DNA of 64,000 nt from Urechis unicinctus (Eukaryota > Annelida > Polychaeta > Xenopneusta > Urechidae): positions 69,303,527 to 69,367,526 of the forward strand of contig CM067344.1 in assembly GCA_034190875.2 (NCBI GenBank). Direction: 5' to 3'. Below, one piece after another: positions 10,440-23,410 of the stretch. The first letter of the stretch is position 1; each line of letters opens with the position of its first letter. A model generated the notes under the pieces. That model had not been told where the DNA came from. It did not search any database and was given only the letters and a program-made list of their open reading frames with translations. Made by a program: the position numbers and the translations under genes.

Positions 10440-10760
10440 AACATTAAACAAAGATATATTTTACAATGGTGGTTACACAAATTTGTTTTTCGCAATGGCA
10501 AAAAGACTGTTCCGTGAACGCAAAGCCTTTCTCAAATACAGCTACGTCTATTTGGTACGCCTGTCTGGATGACTTAGCATTTGCACACACAAAGTTTAAT
10601 ACTCTGTCCATAGTTTGCTCCAGCTTGAATGTTGGATACTTCTGATTTTCGTGAGCATCGTCGAAAATGTCGGAACAACGTGCTTTGGAATAAATGGTGA
10701 CTTCCATGCGCATATTGTGGCAGTGGTGGGTGATGGTAGCATAAAAAAATGAGGTCATAA
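10440..10760 (-). repeat. Diverged repeat with a shared peptide pattern, copy 1
   Basis: The minus-strand frame contains DRVLNFVCANAK followed by YQIDVAVFEKG. A similar pattern is read on the plus strand near 24280-24410 (TVLSNICKADL, then YQHQVDLAVVD) and a partial one on the minus strand near 40434-40560 (DRILNVTCKAI). This could be a fossil gene or a repeat. The family is not recognised. Confidence 0.35.
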
Positions 10761-13700
10761 ATCGGTGGCTTGTAGTAATCAGTAAGCAGCAATCTGTTAA
10801 ATGCAGTAGTGAATCAATGGAATGCTCACAAGCTGATTAAATTATAGTTTCTTCTTACCATATATGAATTTATATCATCGATGGAATGGCGCAATGTGGT
10901 ATAAGCTGTTTGATGTATTAGACTATAGTTGGACGAATAAAAGATCCATGCACCACCATTTCGTCGCGAACTAACCTCAGACAGTAAGGTGGGCTTTGTC
11001 ATTTCAACAAGTACAAGCTTCCGTACATCCGATTTCATTTGTTATTTTTATTTACGTTTGATCTACCAAATTGTCCTTACTGTGTAAACCCGGTGTATAG
11101 CATGCTAATGTAAACATTCAAGAATCCATTGCCACTCAGATCTACCCAAACCTTGCGTACCAAACCTGTATATTTGATATATTAAGCCTTTTCTCCAACG
11201 ATTCTACCCTATAAGGAAACGATATGTTTGAATATATTCATACATTTCAACACGCATAACCAATAATTTATTTGCATATGTCATTTGGAAGGTATTCTAA
11301 ATGTCACCAAGGCTCATAAGGTTATCACGTATGTGCAGTCCTCGCATCTTAACCATGACGTTTCTTGCGAATATCTTATCCGGAGTACTTTGTCCGACAT
11401 GGCTTACTATACAAAGACAGCAGAGTACTAATCAAGATTAATTATCTTAATGAGCACTTCACTTCTTCACATGGGGGCAATAAGCGGCTGAGTATCAATC
11501 TCCTATCTGAAAAAAAAACCTTCCTCTATTAGCATTCATCTGCTACAGGATTTGAGCGCTTTTATCAGTACATGTAATGTCGCGCACGTGATGCGCATGA
11601 ATACAGTATGCGATGTCCACGAATACTGCACACATAATAACAAAACGCATGGTTCCTGTCATCGTAATGTAACCTACTCAATAATGCGTCGGATATTATC
11701 GCTTAAGAAATGTAAGTTCTTTAGGATTGATGTATCTATGCACGCTTCATATATTGCAGGTTAATACATTACCCACATTTAGGACATATGGAAGAATGCA
11801 CATAAGATAATCGACTCTTGTGTAATACGTTGTATATGTCCGGCAAAAGAAAAAACGTTGACAGTGCACATCTTAATAAAGCTTATTATACTGGTGTCAC
11901 TCACGTTTCAGGTATCATGCATAAAGTAGCCAAAAACAATATTTAAACAAGCCAGATCAAAGAGATCATTCCCTAGAGCATGACTCGTACCCATTACAAT
12001 AACAGTTTATATATTAAAGCAAACGAGAAACATATTCTGCACTCTCTTTAAAGACTTCGATAAAATACCAACGAGGTGCTCAGATAAAGCAGGGGTTCGT
12101 AGTGATATATTGAGCAATTGTCCAATTTCGATAATAACTAATTTTCGTTACCAGAGATAGGGAGACAGAGAATGAATGTCATCAACAAGTATTTCTTATT
12201 CTAATTACTGGATAATTTAATGTTTACTCGTTATTGATGCTAACAATTAAAAGGAGAAAATGGTATGCTTATCGGCTTGGTTATTGTGGCCATTCGCACA
12301 CAAAGAACATTTGAAACTTCTCCCCCATATTTTTCCGTATCGGCGTTGATAATTTGCATTGAAATACACCTTCACTTTGTCATGGGTTTGATGTGAAAGC
12401 GTTTCTATAATCTAACAGAACATGTAAAGGAGAACAAAATATGCAGTATTGTCCATGGAAGGCCCATTGAGTGGTTACGTCTACCTAGGTAACCTTTTAT
12501 CATTCACAATATAATGTATCTACCCAATCGTTTATTGATATAAGGTTTGTGTTTTCTTATTATTATGCGGCAAACAGAAACGAAGGGTATCCCGGGAGTT
12601 ATGTCATAAACTGTTATCTTATCTCCTTTCCTTGAATGTGTTTACGCAATGATTAGTTTTATTCACAAACAGGTTGAAAATATTGCAGCCCTACGTCCCT
12701 GTAGCCAACAACATTAGCTATTTGTCCGATGTTTGACAGGGTATCATGCACATTGGCTTATTTTATGACTCGGTTCAATTGTACTCAATTGTATCGACAA
12801 GGTGAAACGTGTCTTTATTATCCCTTATGCCCTCTCAAACCATGAGCACAGTCATAATGTTGGAGAACGCATTGCGTGGCATTGGAAGAGCAGTACAACC
12901 CATGGATGTATATCAATGGTTGCATTCAAACTGCCTTGTCGCTTACTTAAGTGTCATAGTATACGTTCAAATGCACATAACAACAAACATCGCAGACAAT
13001 ATAATGAACTATCAGTTGTCATATTTTATATGATGGTTAAACGTCAAACCATACCTGGCGCGCAGTATCCAATGTCAATATCCAACACAGCGTCACTTCT
13101 TCTTGATGCCTTCAACAGAGAGGTGTGCATAGAAAATACACGGTTTTGCAGTCGCAACTTAAACTCTCATCTCTTAACTATTAATAGGAAATCTTTGTGC
13201 TTTTGGAGCATAGGCATAGTATTTCACCATTCTGCTCTTGACAGGCCACAAGTTATTGTTGCGTAATTTGACCAACCAGAGAGAGTATGCACCTGGGTCT
13301 CATCAGTCATCAAATGACCGCCTTAAATCACCAAAACAATCAATTATTGACGTGGATTGTTATTACCTCTGAATACTGAGCGTAGATGTATTAATTAATC
13401 AAAACAATTGACAATTATATTATCAGATGTGACATAACAGTTGTATTCTCGTGTTGGTCTAGTTCATGACTGCGCTTATTGTGTTCATTAAGCATGCGAG
13501 ATAAAGTCTCAAAAAGCCTCCACAATGTCCATTCCGAATTTATATTTATGTTATATAAGACAAACGCGCCTATTTGCTATATCGTTGCCATTGACTGTAT
13601 GCGGCAGCACTAAGATCGAGAACAAGCTCACAACTGACAGACAATTTGGTGCGGTCGCTATCTTATTGCACCAGTGAACAGTTAATGGGGGTCACTTGGC

Positions 13701-14302
13701 ATTGTAAGGATTTACATTCTAACAGATTCAAAGTCATTGTACCCTCGAAAATGTATACTTCTGTACTTTGTAAAAACGAATATGCACATATAAAATATCC
13801 CATGCTTGATTTAGTATTGCGAGCCGATTAAGTGCTTTCATATTGATCTATCGAACTTTTGTCTCAGGTTCACCGTGATGCGAGGGTGTGTTTGCAAATC
13901 TAGTGGAAGAAGAACCAATGTGAGCAGGCACTGTGAGACTATATATATGCTTATGCATTTTGTCTCATGCCTATTTAACAACGATTGCTGTTTTACGGCC
14001 ATTTAAGACGATACACAGACAGACATAAACAATTAATAAGACCACGTAAGTGGAGTTCTCGTTAGTCCTTTATTTTGTTGTACGTTCTGGCAATGCTCAC
14101 ATAACAACGAAACACTTAATCAGTAAATGATTCCCCCCCTAAGGCATCTATCGATTTTGGGGGCGTTATTGGTTTATGTTCTTGGAAGGGGAGGACTTTA
14201 TCTTGCACATTTTGCTATAAGGAATTCGGAATCCTCCTTCATTGATAATCGATAACTGATTGTGTTATATATAATAGTGCTTAGGCTATATATGTTGATC
14301 TC
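10761..14302. other. Gene-poor spacer with old repeat traces
   Basis: No recognised gene. The stretch near 12511-12610 resembles part of the duplicated block near 35800-35900 (shared ATGWAYCTACCCAATMG-type string followed by a similar AT-rich segment). The longest non-repetitive open frame in the window, 154 residues at 12802-13266 plus, shows no domain, signal peptide or splice context that I can support. Confidence 0.4.
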
Positions 14303-14413
14303 ATGGCCGATGAAATTGCAAATTCAGGGAGCAGTGGTAGTTGTGTGGTTCGTTTGGGTAAAGTGGAGCGCTCGACGTCGGTGGTTAATGAGCTATTTCG
14401 AGCAAAAAAGGAG
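14303..14413 (+). CDS. Candidate first coding exon of an unknown gene
   Basis: An ATG in a fair context (TCTCATGG) starts 37 codons: MADEIANSGSSGSC, then RLGKVERSTSVVNELFRAKK and a final Glu. It ends exactly at a good donor, GAG|GTGAGG (14413/14414). The composition is more protein-like and CpG-richer than the surrounding AT-rich DNA. No following exon was identified and the peptide matches no family I know. It could equally be chance, or a fragment of a transposon gene. Confidence 0.3.
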
Positions 14414-17400
14414 GTGAGGTCATCGAATTATTAATTGGGGTGTTTTAGGATACGGTCAGAGATAACTAAAGACGGCAGGGGGCTAAGATAGTTTTCATGC
14501 TTTATGCTTTGGAAGGTATTCATATAATTGATAAAGATGTATAAAATGAATGTCTAAATAGCTTTGTGACGCTCATAAAGCGTTGTCATACTGACTATTT
14601 AGAACACCCTGAGAACGATCGTTATGATCATGGTCAATATAAGCTTATATTTAAGAGTCTTAATGGAACTGTATTACACGCTCTTGACAAAGAAAAGAGG
14701 TCATTTTGATGCAAGGTATCTGCATCGCAAAGGCGTGCAGGAGGCAACGATTCCTCTCCGAACAGTTTCACGAATTGAGCTATTGATTATCACATTCCAT
14801 AAATCAAAGTTTTTCTGTCATCGCTTATCCTCAACGAGTGCATCGAGATACTGTGTGATACTACAGATTGTTGTGCACATGACCTACATGAGATTGATCA
14901 ATGACTCCAATTCATGCAAAGTGAGGAATAAGTGTTCCCTCGATAGGATAGTGATGCACGAAACACATGCCGAGGCTCCGTCCAATGATCGCATAGGAAA
15001 CGTATACCACAAGTGATGCTTGCTCTCCAATGCGAGTGTTAACATGAAAGCTCTGCTCTGCAGCCCAATAATATTTAACTATTAAAAAGCCAACGATGCA
15101 TGGCTAATGGCAGCTAAATTTACCTCACAGTATGTGTCCTTTATGTGCAATCGCCTACTTGAAACGATGTTGTTTTGCCATGCAGAGATGCGAACCCCAA
15201 GCTACCATTCACTCACCCTGCCCAAAATGCACATCTTTAATTGTGACTGGATTTTCTTGCAGCATGGCGTTGCACATAAGCAAGGTAATCGAGGCTCTTT
15301 TGCAGTAGCATACTTAACAATTTGCATATCATCAAAATTCAGTTTAGTAATGATGTGGTTCTATGCACTTTTATCAGTTTATCAATTCAGGAATATCGCT
15401 GACATAATATATTTCCATGTCAAATAAGTTATTTTCTCGACACAAGCACATAATTGCCGAGTTAAAATTGAGCGGTTTGTTAAACATTGAACGATTTATT
15501 GCGCAATAACGGCTTCATTATCCCCTATATTGATTTGATTGCACAAGAGTAATGAAAATGCTGGGCACATAACTCATTTGTCCATTTGTCTTTAATAAAA
15601 CACTCAGCATGTATATGAGCATTTGCTGTCGATTTGAAGCGGGAGTTGAAAATGCTCAATCAGAATTGAATGTGTTTGCACGTTGACAGTTTCACTGATC
15701 TTATCACACGATGAAAAAGAAACAAAAGGGATATATTCAACTATGGAGAATAAGAACGTTTTATCCTAGCGGCGGTGGCTTGTGAATCCTAACGTATGTA
15801 TGACCATTGGTCTTGTGCATTTAACAGATGATTGTATGTTAGCATTGCATGATATTGATGAACACTTTTTACCCAAGCGAGAATGAACTGCACAATGGAT
15901 TTTGGGAGCTGCTATATACGAAGTTTTACCGTGCCTTTTGGACGTAAGTACAGGGTCTCATTTATAAGAGGTATTCGATTGCATGATAACAATGTCCGAT
16001 ATAATGTTGCAGACAGAATGCAACAACAAATACAGCACCCCGAAAGTCCTCCATTTAGCAATTTATTTCCATGCTATGTTGCTACACATGGCCCAATAAA
16101 CTCATGTAATATATAACAGATAATGTAACCAAATAATGTATCTACATCTTGCCCTCCGGTGATTCTGCAGCCAATAATGTTAATGAAACATCATAGCAGC
16201 AGCACATGGCCCTAGAAAGGTCATCAGTCGATTATTCCTGCTTTATCCTCTATCCTTAGGCAATGTGCTCACTGTAATATGTTTATCATATATCCTTAAA
16301 AAGAAATATCTCTCCATCCTAGTTCTCCTGACCATTGTCATGCAAAGAAAATACCCAACGCTTTTAGTTGCAGATTATCACAAACGTCGGTTTAGGATGA
16401 AAATGATTCTATCGCTTCGATCATTTTGCGTCTTGGTAATGTTAATCTTATATTAACTTTTATATGGTGTGGTATTAATGTAAATTTTAATATATTCATA
16501 CACACTGGTCTACAATTACGTACATACCAGCATATGTAAAGCATGACATAAGACGTTAAGTCTGCCCGAGTACGTCGGGGTCAGCTTGAAACAGAAATAT
16601 CCAATTGTCTTTACCGCTCGCTTATTGATTTCCGGAGCAACATCAGAGGGCATCAATATGTGACACAAAACTAAATCAAATTTTTAGCTAACGGTTGAAG
16701 CTGTGTGAGCTGATTTGTGATGCGATATCTTGTAGTGTATGAGGCATTATGGAAGCCCGATAACTATGCGCAGGAGGGAATTTCAGACCACCTGAGTAAT
16801 GCATAAATGAGTGATTTGAATGCAACCTATTTACGTGATGCATTATCGTACATCTTTTGGATACCCAGTTGCTACATATACCAGCGTCTAATTTTATGCT
16901 TAAATGATATCAAAGTGAATGAACTAACTAAGATAAATGGCGTGTTAGTTTGCATTAGTTGGAAGACAGTTCTCGCGATTAGATGGAAATCAATAGCGCA
17001 TGTTTCTGCAAACTGCATTGATTCTCTGCAAATGTAGATGAATAATGCGTACATTACTCGAACTAACAACTTGCAGTGTGAAACTATCGATATATTCTTA
17101 AATAATTTGACCCGGACATATAGGTATTTTTCCACTTGCTTAACGCGATTATGTCCAATGCGGCGTGGATGTCAGTCTAAACAATAATTCTGCTCACTTT
17201 AAAGGGCAGGCAGACAATTCTGTATATCGTTCATATTAATTAACATTCTATCGTAAAATCTATCTAGGTTATATCAAATAAGGCCTAGCATTTTTTTGAT
17301 CGAGCTGGTGCAAGGTGATATTGATCTAACAGCATAGAAAAAAATATTAAACATTTCCCTCTTGCATTAGCAGGAATCATATATCATATCGCCTGTCTGT

Positions 17401-19539
17401 CTAACCTAGTGCTGCACCCAGCCTCTTGACACCTACAAGCCTTTAAGTGACACCCACTGCAGTTAAGGTAGATGAACAGACAAAAGACATCAGCCGGCAT
17501 AACGGGCACTGTCCCCATGCCTTCTACAGTTAATATATAGAGCGGCTTGAAAGTACATACCCTCCCAGTTTAATGACGTAATAGCGTGCTGTATACGTAT
17601 GCCACGCCCATCCATTGACTATGACCAGATATTATGGCTTATATTCTTACAATTACTAGATTGTGCGAGACAATGATGCTCAAAAGCTAGCTTACCAAAT
17701 TATGAAGTGTCAATGCAATCACATGCATGACAAAACATATATCCAGCAAAATATAATTGAAACAGCTATGCTTCATTTATGTAGTATTTTGGGTCCACTA
17801 ATGTCATGTAAATTGATCAAGTGCGGCAATTTCCTTCGTATTAAGATGAATATAGCTGGTACGTTCTGGCAACAAAATAAGTCACTCATTCAATCATTTG
17901 TTTTTATAACACATGGAGTCATATTCCTCGCTACTTGACGATAATTATGGCGATGGGCAGGGCATGATAAGTTGTGACTTAGTGTGAAGATACTATTCGT
18001 TACATGGAAGCATCATTGTAGAGTGCACCAATGGAAATTATTCCATGTACCTATCACTTAAGCATCCCACTAAGAGATGTTGATTTCAATTTTAATCAAT
18101 AAAGCCGTTCTCCAGTACAAGATGTCGCCCATCTATCGCAATCTCAATGGGTATCATTCAAGCAAACACGAGCGCAAGCGACGACCATGCGCCACGCATC
18201 GAAGATAATGAAAATATAAAGCCAATAATTCATCAATATTTCCAAACACCATAAGATAGATCTAATAATAGTACGAACGTTTGATATTCTAAAGTGATAA
18301 AGTAAAGTCACTAGCAAATGGACGACTGGTTGAATTGATTGAGTAGGTACTAAGTTCAATTTACTAAGATGATGACACTAATTATGGCGTTTATAACAAT
18401 ACAATTATGACCAAACCTACTTTCTGTACCACCAGAGAACTACAAGCTAGCGTCTCTCTTTTCTTCACTATTGGACAGCGCAACTTCCTGCGATTGGCTT
18501 ACTTATTGCTTTGATTTCACATATAATTGCGTAGTATATCTCCGTATTATGATACCTACACTTAGCTTGCCTGCATCCTCATAGCGAATATATGAAGCCC
18601 AGTTATGGGTAGTTGTCACGTAAATTTCACGCGCTTAGCTACATTGACCAACTCAACAGTCATTCATTATTGTGCAAGTGATATTGGTATGGCAATATTA
18701 TCAACCAGAGCAAATTAGTTTGTGTTTGGGTCTTTCCCCACTTTACGAGGACTATCATGATAGCATGACCTATACTCTCCTTTATTTGATATGACTGTTT
18801 GGGAACTTTCATTCACCATCTACCATAAACCATAGACTTTAACATTCCTCTGCATAAATGTTGGCTCAAAGCAGAGTGCAATGATCTTCTTATAGAATGG
18901 CAATGATGAAGTTTCACGTCCTCGTAGCAAGCGATATGTATCGAGTGACTTCCCTCAGGACGACAACGCTTCAATTTGGAGATGTTGAGGACAAGAGTTG
19001 ATGATCGTTCGCCGAATTTCTGAACATCGAAAACATTACAAAGCAAACTATCGGGTACAGTGCCAAGCACTTGCTACAAAGTAATAAATACACCTGCAGT
19101 CACAGAAGAATCTCACGAGTAGAATAAGTTATGATCAAGACCTGTTCTTGATTCACTCCCCAAAAACGTGATGGTTGCTGTGTGTGAGTAAATTATTAGC
19201 AACTAGAGAGGTAACGAACCCGTGTCCCTGTTGTCAACAATATTAATTGTGATACTGTGTTTTATGGCTATCTTTGCTAGTTGAAACATCCGCTGCCTCG
19301 TCTTGTTAGGGTCCCACCAATAATACGTGATGTTTGATGTTCTTCATCAATTCAGTAAGCTTCAATAAGGGATCAGATGCTACTCGTTGCATTTGCATAT
19401 AGTTGTATGAATAATTCAATTATGTTGATTTGATTACCGCTTTCAGTACCATGAAAATTGACATATATATATGCGCACAGTATTCAACCTCATTCTCATT
19501 AGATTTCTGCTTATCAGCGAATCTGCTAGCTCTATCTGT
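14414..19539. other. Gene-poor spacer
   Basis: Open frames of 60-130 residues occur on both strands (for example 14624-15016 plus, 15107-15427 plus, 17663-17938 plus, 18813-19070 minus), but none shows a domain or supported splice structure. No tandem arrays were seen. Confidence 0.45.
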
Positions 19540-19910
19540 TTGATTCGGCTTTGTGGCGTAGTGGTTATGTACGTCGTATTTCGACCCACAGGTTGTGGGG
19601 TTTATCCTAAGGTGGGAGAACCAGTCTGGTAACTCGTGACTCAAATGATCACGTTTAACACCGCTCCGATCTCTAAACGGATATGATATCTCCAACTGAC
19701 CCGGTTACTCAATATTATCGTGCTGCACCTTCGTTCCAGTGGAGTGAGTTTCGCAGCCCAGATTGGGCAACGGGTTTGTGCCATATGAGTGCAAGCACTT
19801 AAGGGTGCTGTCCAATCATCGCAATCACCCTCCTCGATCACCGTCGCGATGTGACCTTGCTGTTGAAAGTAATGTAAAACCCGAATATTTCCATTACCTT
19901 TGATTCTACT
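19540..19910 (+). repeat. tRNA-derived SINE-like element, copy 1
   Basis: The head GTGGCGTAGTGGTTATG resembles a tRNA A box, and GGTTGTGGGGTTTATCC about 30 bases later sits where a B box would be. A body follows with CTGGTAACTCGTGACTC and a later ACCTTCGTTCCAGTGG segment. The same order is found near 57590-57775 with B box GGTTCGATCCC, CTGGCAACTCATGACTC and ACCTTCATTCGAGTTG. This copy has about 90 bases more in the middle. Such a composition is typical of SINEs. The specific family is not recognised. Confidence 0.5.
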
Positions 19911-20457
19911 ATGTCCCCAGTACAGGGTGACTGAATGAATCATTCATACAAATCATTTAACATCAGCTTGGTTTAAAAAAACACAAGTGCACCGTAAAGA
20001 ATGCACTCTGTCGTTGATTATTACCTGTATTGATAATTTACTTCATCATATTATTTGTACAGATGAGTACGATAATTAACACAAATGGTTTTGTAAAATG
20101 AGCCTTATTCACAACAACCCCCTTATGGATCTGGGGAGAGAATAGGCCCGCTGCATGTCGTAAGAGGACACTAATATGGGACAAATTATTTGCTGTGGGT
20201 TTATTTCAGTTGACATAAATAATTGAATGTTTCAGTTATTTTACTTTTGCTGTGTGAGGCAGCAGGCTCATGTGACACGGTTCTGATACATGATTAGATA
20301 TCATACACATACTACTTACCCTTGACTAATGCATAAATAGTGATGTATATTTCTGCTAAAACTACTATTATATAATATTCCAGGTATAGTTTGGTGCTGT
20401 ACAAGAGACAAAGCTCATGCAGCATGCGTAAGCTTCTTATGCGATGGCGCTTAAAAT
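19911..20457. other. Spacer before the 50-bp array
   Basis: AT-rich sequence with no gene or repeat recognised. Confidence 0.5.
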
Positions 20458-21550
20458 GTTACTGTGGAAAGTGGAAGGGACTCAGAAAACTAGCCCTTCA
20501 CCTAACTATTACTGTGGAAAGTGGAAGGGACTCAGATAACTAGCCCTTCACCTAACTATTACTGTGGAAAGTGGAAGGGACTCAGATAACTAGCCCTTCA
20601 CCTAACTATTACTGTGGAAAGTGGAAGTGACTCAGATAACTAGCTCTTCACCTAACTATTACTGTGGAAAGTGGAAGTGACTCAGATAACTAGCTCTTCA
20701 CCTAACTATTACTGTGGAAAGTGGAAGTGACTCAGATAACTAGCCCTTCACCTAACTTCACTCCTAGCTCTTCACCTATTACTGTGGAAAGTGGAAGTGA
20801 CTCAGATAACTAGATCTTCACCTAACTATTACTGTGGAAAGTGGAAGTGACTCAGATAACTAGCCCTTCACCTAACTATTACTGTGGAAAGTGGAAGTGA
20901 CTCAGATAACTAGCTCTTCACCTAACTATTACTGTGGAAAGTGGAAGTGACTCAGATAACTAGCCCTTCACCTTACTATTACTGTGGAAAGTGGAAGTGA
21001 CTCAGATAACTAGCTCTTCACCTAACTTTTACTGTTACTGTAGCTCTTCACCTAAAAGTGGGAAGTGACTCAGATAACTAGCCTTCACCTAACTATTACT
21101 GTGGAAAGTGGAAGTGACTCAGATAACTAGCTCTTCACCTAACTATTACTGTGGAAAGTGGAAGTGACTCAGATAACTAGCTCTTCACCTAACTTTTACT
21201 GTGGAAAGTGGAAGTGACTCAGATAACTAGCTCTTCACCTAACTATTACTGTGGAAAGTGGAAGTGACTCAGATAACTAGCTCTTCACCTAACTATTACT
21301 GTGGAAAGTGGAAGTGACTCAGATAACTAGCTCTTCACCTAACTTTACTGTGTGGAAAGTGGAAGTGACTCAGATAACTAGCTCTTCACCTAACTCTTTA
21401 CTGTGGAAAGTGGAAGTGACTCAGATAACTAGCTCTTCACCTAACTACTACTGTGGAAAGTGGAAGTGACTCAGATAACTAGCTCTTCACCTAATTATTA
21501 CTGTGGAAAGTGGAAGTGACTCAGATAACTAGCCCTTCACCTAACCCACT
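20458..21550. repeat. 50-bp minisatellite, about 21 units
   Basis: Unit starts ACTGTGGAAAGTGGAAG, then TGACTCAGATAACTAGC, then TCTTCACCTAACTATT. The period is exactly 50 bases over most of the array (20461, 20511, 20561 and so on). The first three units carry GGGACTCAG. From 20611 the units carry GTGACTCAG. Two rearranged junctions occur at about 20752-20780 and 21028-21075. CCCTTCA and CTCTTCA variants alternate, suggesting block-wise spread. No reading frame is maintained. Confidence 0.97.
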
Positions 21551-23121
21551 TACTATTTCGCCTACGTGGACATCTTCTTTCGTTTCTGCAGACTTAAGGG
21601 TTTACTACTGCTTCTCGTGTCCCCTCTCCTTCAGTCTCCGAGAAATAAATGGTTGCCACTTTCCTTGCAGTATGTATGATCGCATGTAGAGCGGAATAAT
21701 GGATGACCATAAACCTCTATGACAGCTTGCTTTACTTTGTATAAACAAACTTATTGTATTATTAATGCCCCTTATTCAAGAGTAAGTTACCATCAGCCAC
21801 CTGGTGTTGCCGTTACGTTTGCCTTTATTTGAGGTGCAAAAATAGAAGATTCTCTAACAACTGTATCTGTACTCAGTTTTCCCTGGTCTAGTTAGCATTG
21901 ATGTATCTAATTCCCTCGTATTTTTCGTTATTTAGATTTATAGATATGCGTGAACACACCAATGTTAAAGAATGGTGGCTTGTTAAGCAATTCCACCAAC
22001 ACATCGTGAAGAGATATGTTTCCGCGTAGATGGTATTAATTAAACACTGTTTTGAAGTTTCTTGCATATGAACACTGGGTATCAAAGTGAAATTAATCTA
22101 ATGCTATAACTGAAGCGGTATTGGAAAAACAAATTGTAATGTAACGGGCTTCAAATCGTGCTTCTTTACGCAAACTATGGGATACACCGTACAACCCACA
22201 AAAACACCGGATTTAAAGGGAACCTCACGACCATTTAAAGTGGGATATTGGGAAATTATTGTAAAATTAGACTTGAACTTTTCCTCCATGCAGCATACAA
22301 TGAATGACACATTCTTGTGAATAACCCAATAACGATTAATATGGCATATGCACGCGTTCATTGGGCTGGTTAGGATCCAATAGCCTCAACCTTCTTTGGA
22401 CTTCTATTGCAACGACGGTAGCGTTAGCAATGCTGAGCGGACGATGGTACTTCATGGGTGCCGTGCAAACATTCAAATAATCTATTGTAGTTAAAAGTGA
22501 CATTTAAAAAATTTCAGTTTGATTGTATAGTGCTAAGATAACTTATGCGTTCATCATGGAAATATAACAAGTTCACACATACATTTTGATACGCAAAATG
22601 TAATCAACAACGACGGGCATGGGATTGCAAGTTAACAACTTGAGTATAATGACATGATTGGTAGCTTGCCAATATGAATTATGCAACCCCATAGTATCTC
22701 CAGAAATAAATACAACGCTGTAATGTTTATCTACTGCTGATCTGCTTGATGTCACTTAGTGATTGCACGAATTAACGTCATACTGTGTCACCAAGCTCAA
22801 ACTAATTTACCAGATGAATTTCCTCGTGCTTTTGTTGCATTCATGGGCGCGACTAATGTAGATCAGCGGGTCTGGCGTATGCCAGGTTATCATTATAAAG
22901 CACCGGACTGCCTCTCCAGTAGGCTCTACGTTCTCATGCGGTACTCGTATCATACAAGCACTGTTGGTGTATTCCTGATAAGAGCTTCCCAATGAGAAAA
23001 TTATCATTCCATCAAGCAATATAACACATCTCTACTTACTGTACGTCTTCAGTATTAACCAATTGTGAACCTTGAGCCCATGTAGGATAGAATCATATCC
23101 TAGTGATCAAATGTGCATGCA
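21551..23121. other. Spacer between two minisatellites
   Basis: No recognised gene. The string CAGTATGTATGATCGCATG near 21669 is shared with 9758. Frames at 22104-22361 (minus) and 22759-22995 (plus) have no identifiable domain. Confidence 0.45.
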
Positions 23122-23410
23122 TTAATCACTTATCAGGATGTGTTCGGTGTTAAATGCGAATACATGATTCACTTATCAGGATGTGTTCGGTGATAAATGC
23201 GAATACATAATTCAGTAATCATGGTGTGATCGGTGGTAAATGCGAATACATGATTCAGTAATCAGGATGTGATCGGTAATAAATGCTAATAAATGATTCA
23301 TTAATCAGGATGTGTTCGGTCCTTAATTCGAATACATGATTCAGAAATCAGGATGTGTTCGATGATATATTCGAATCAATGATTCACAAATCATTGTTCG
23401 GTGATAAACA
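23122..23410. repeat. 43-bp tandem array, about seven units
   Basis: The CAGGATGTGTTCGGT core recurs every 43 bases (GGATG or its variant at 23136, 23179, 23222, 23265, 23308 and 23351), followed by AAATGCGAATACATGATTCA. The last unit is partial and shortened. Units differ by several substitutions, so the array is fairly old. Confidence 0.93.

Noticed and set aside
12802..13266. 154-residue plus-strand open frame
   Set aside because: It is the longest non-repeat frame, but it has no recognisable domain, repeat, signal peptide or splice context. A frame of this length is expected by chance in 64 kb of this composition.
14624..15016. 130-residue plus-strand open frame downstream of the candidate exon
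   Set aside because: No acceptor-linked continuity with the exon at 14303 and no family resemblance.
20458..21550. CRISPR-like array
   Set aside because: Units are contiguous 50-bp repeats without variable spacers, in a eukaryotic sequence.
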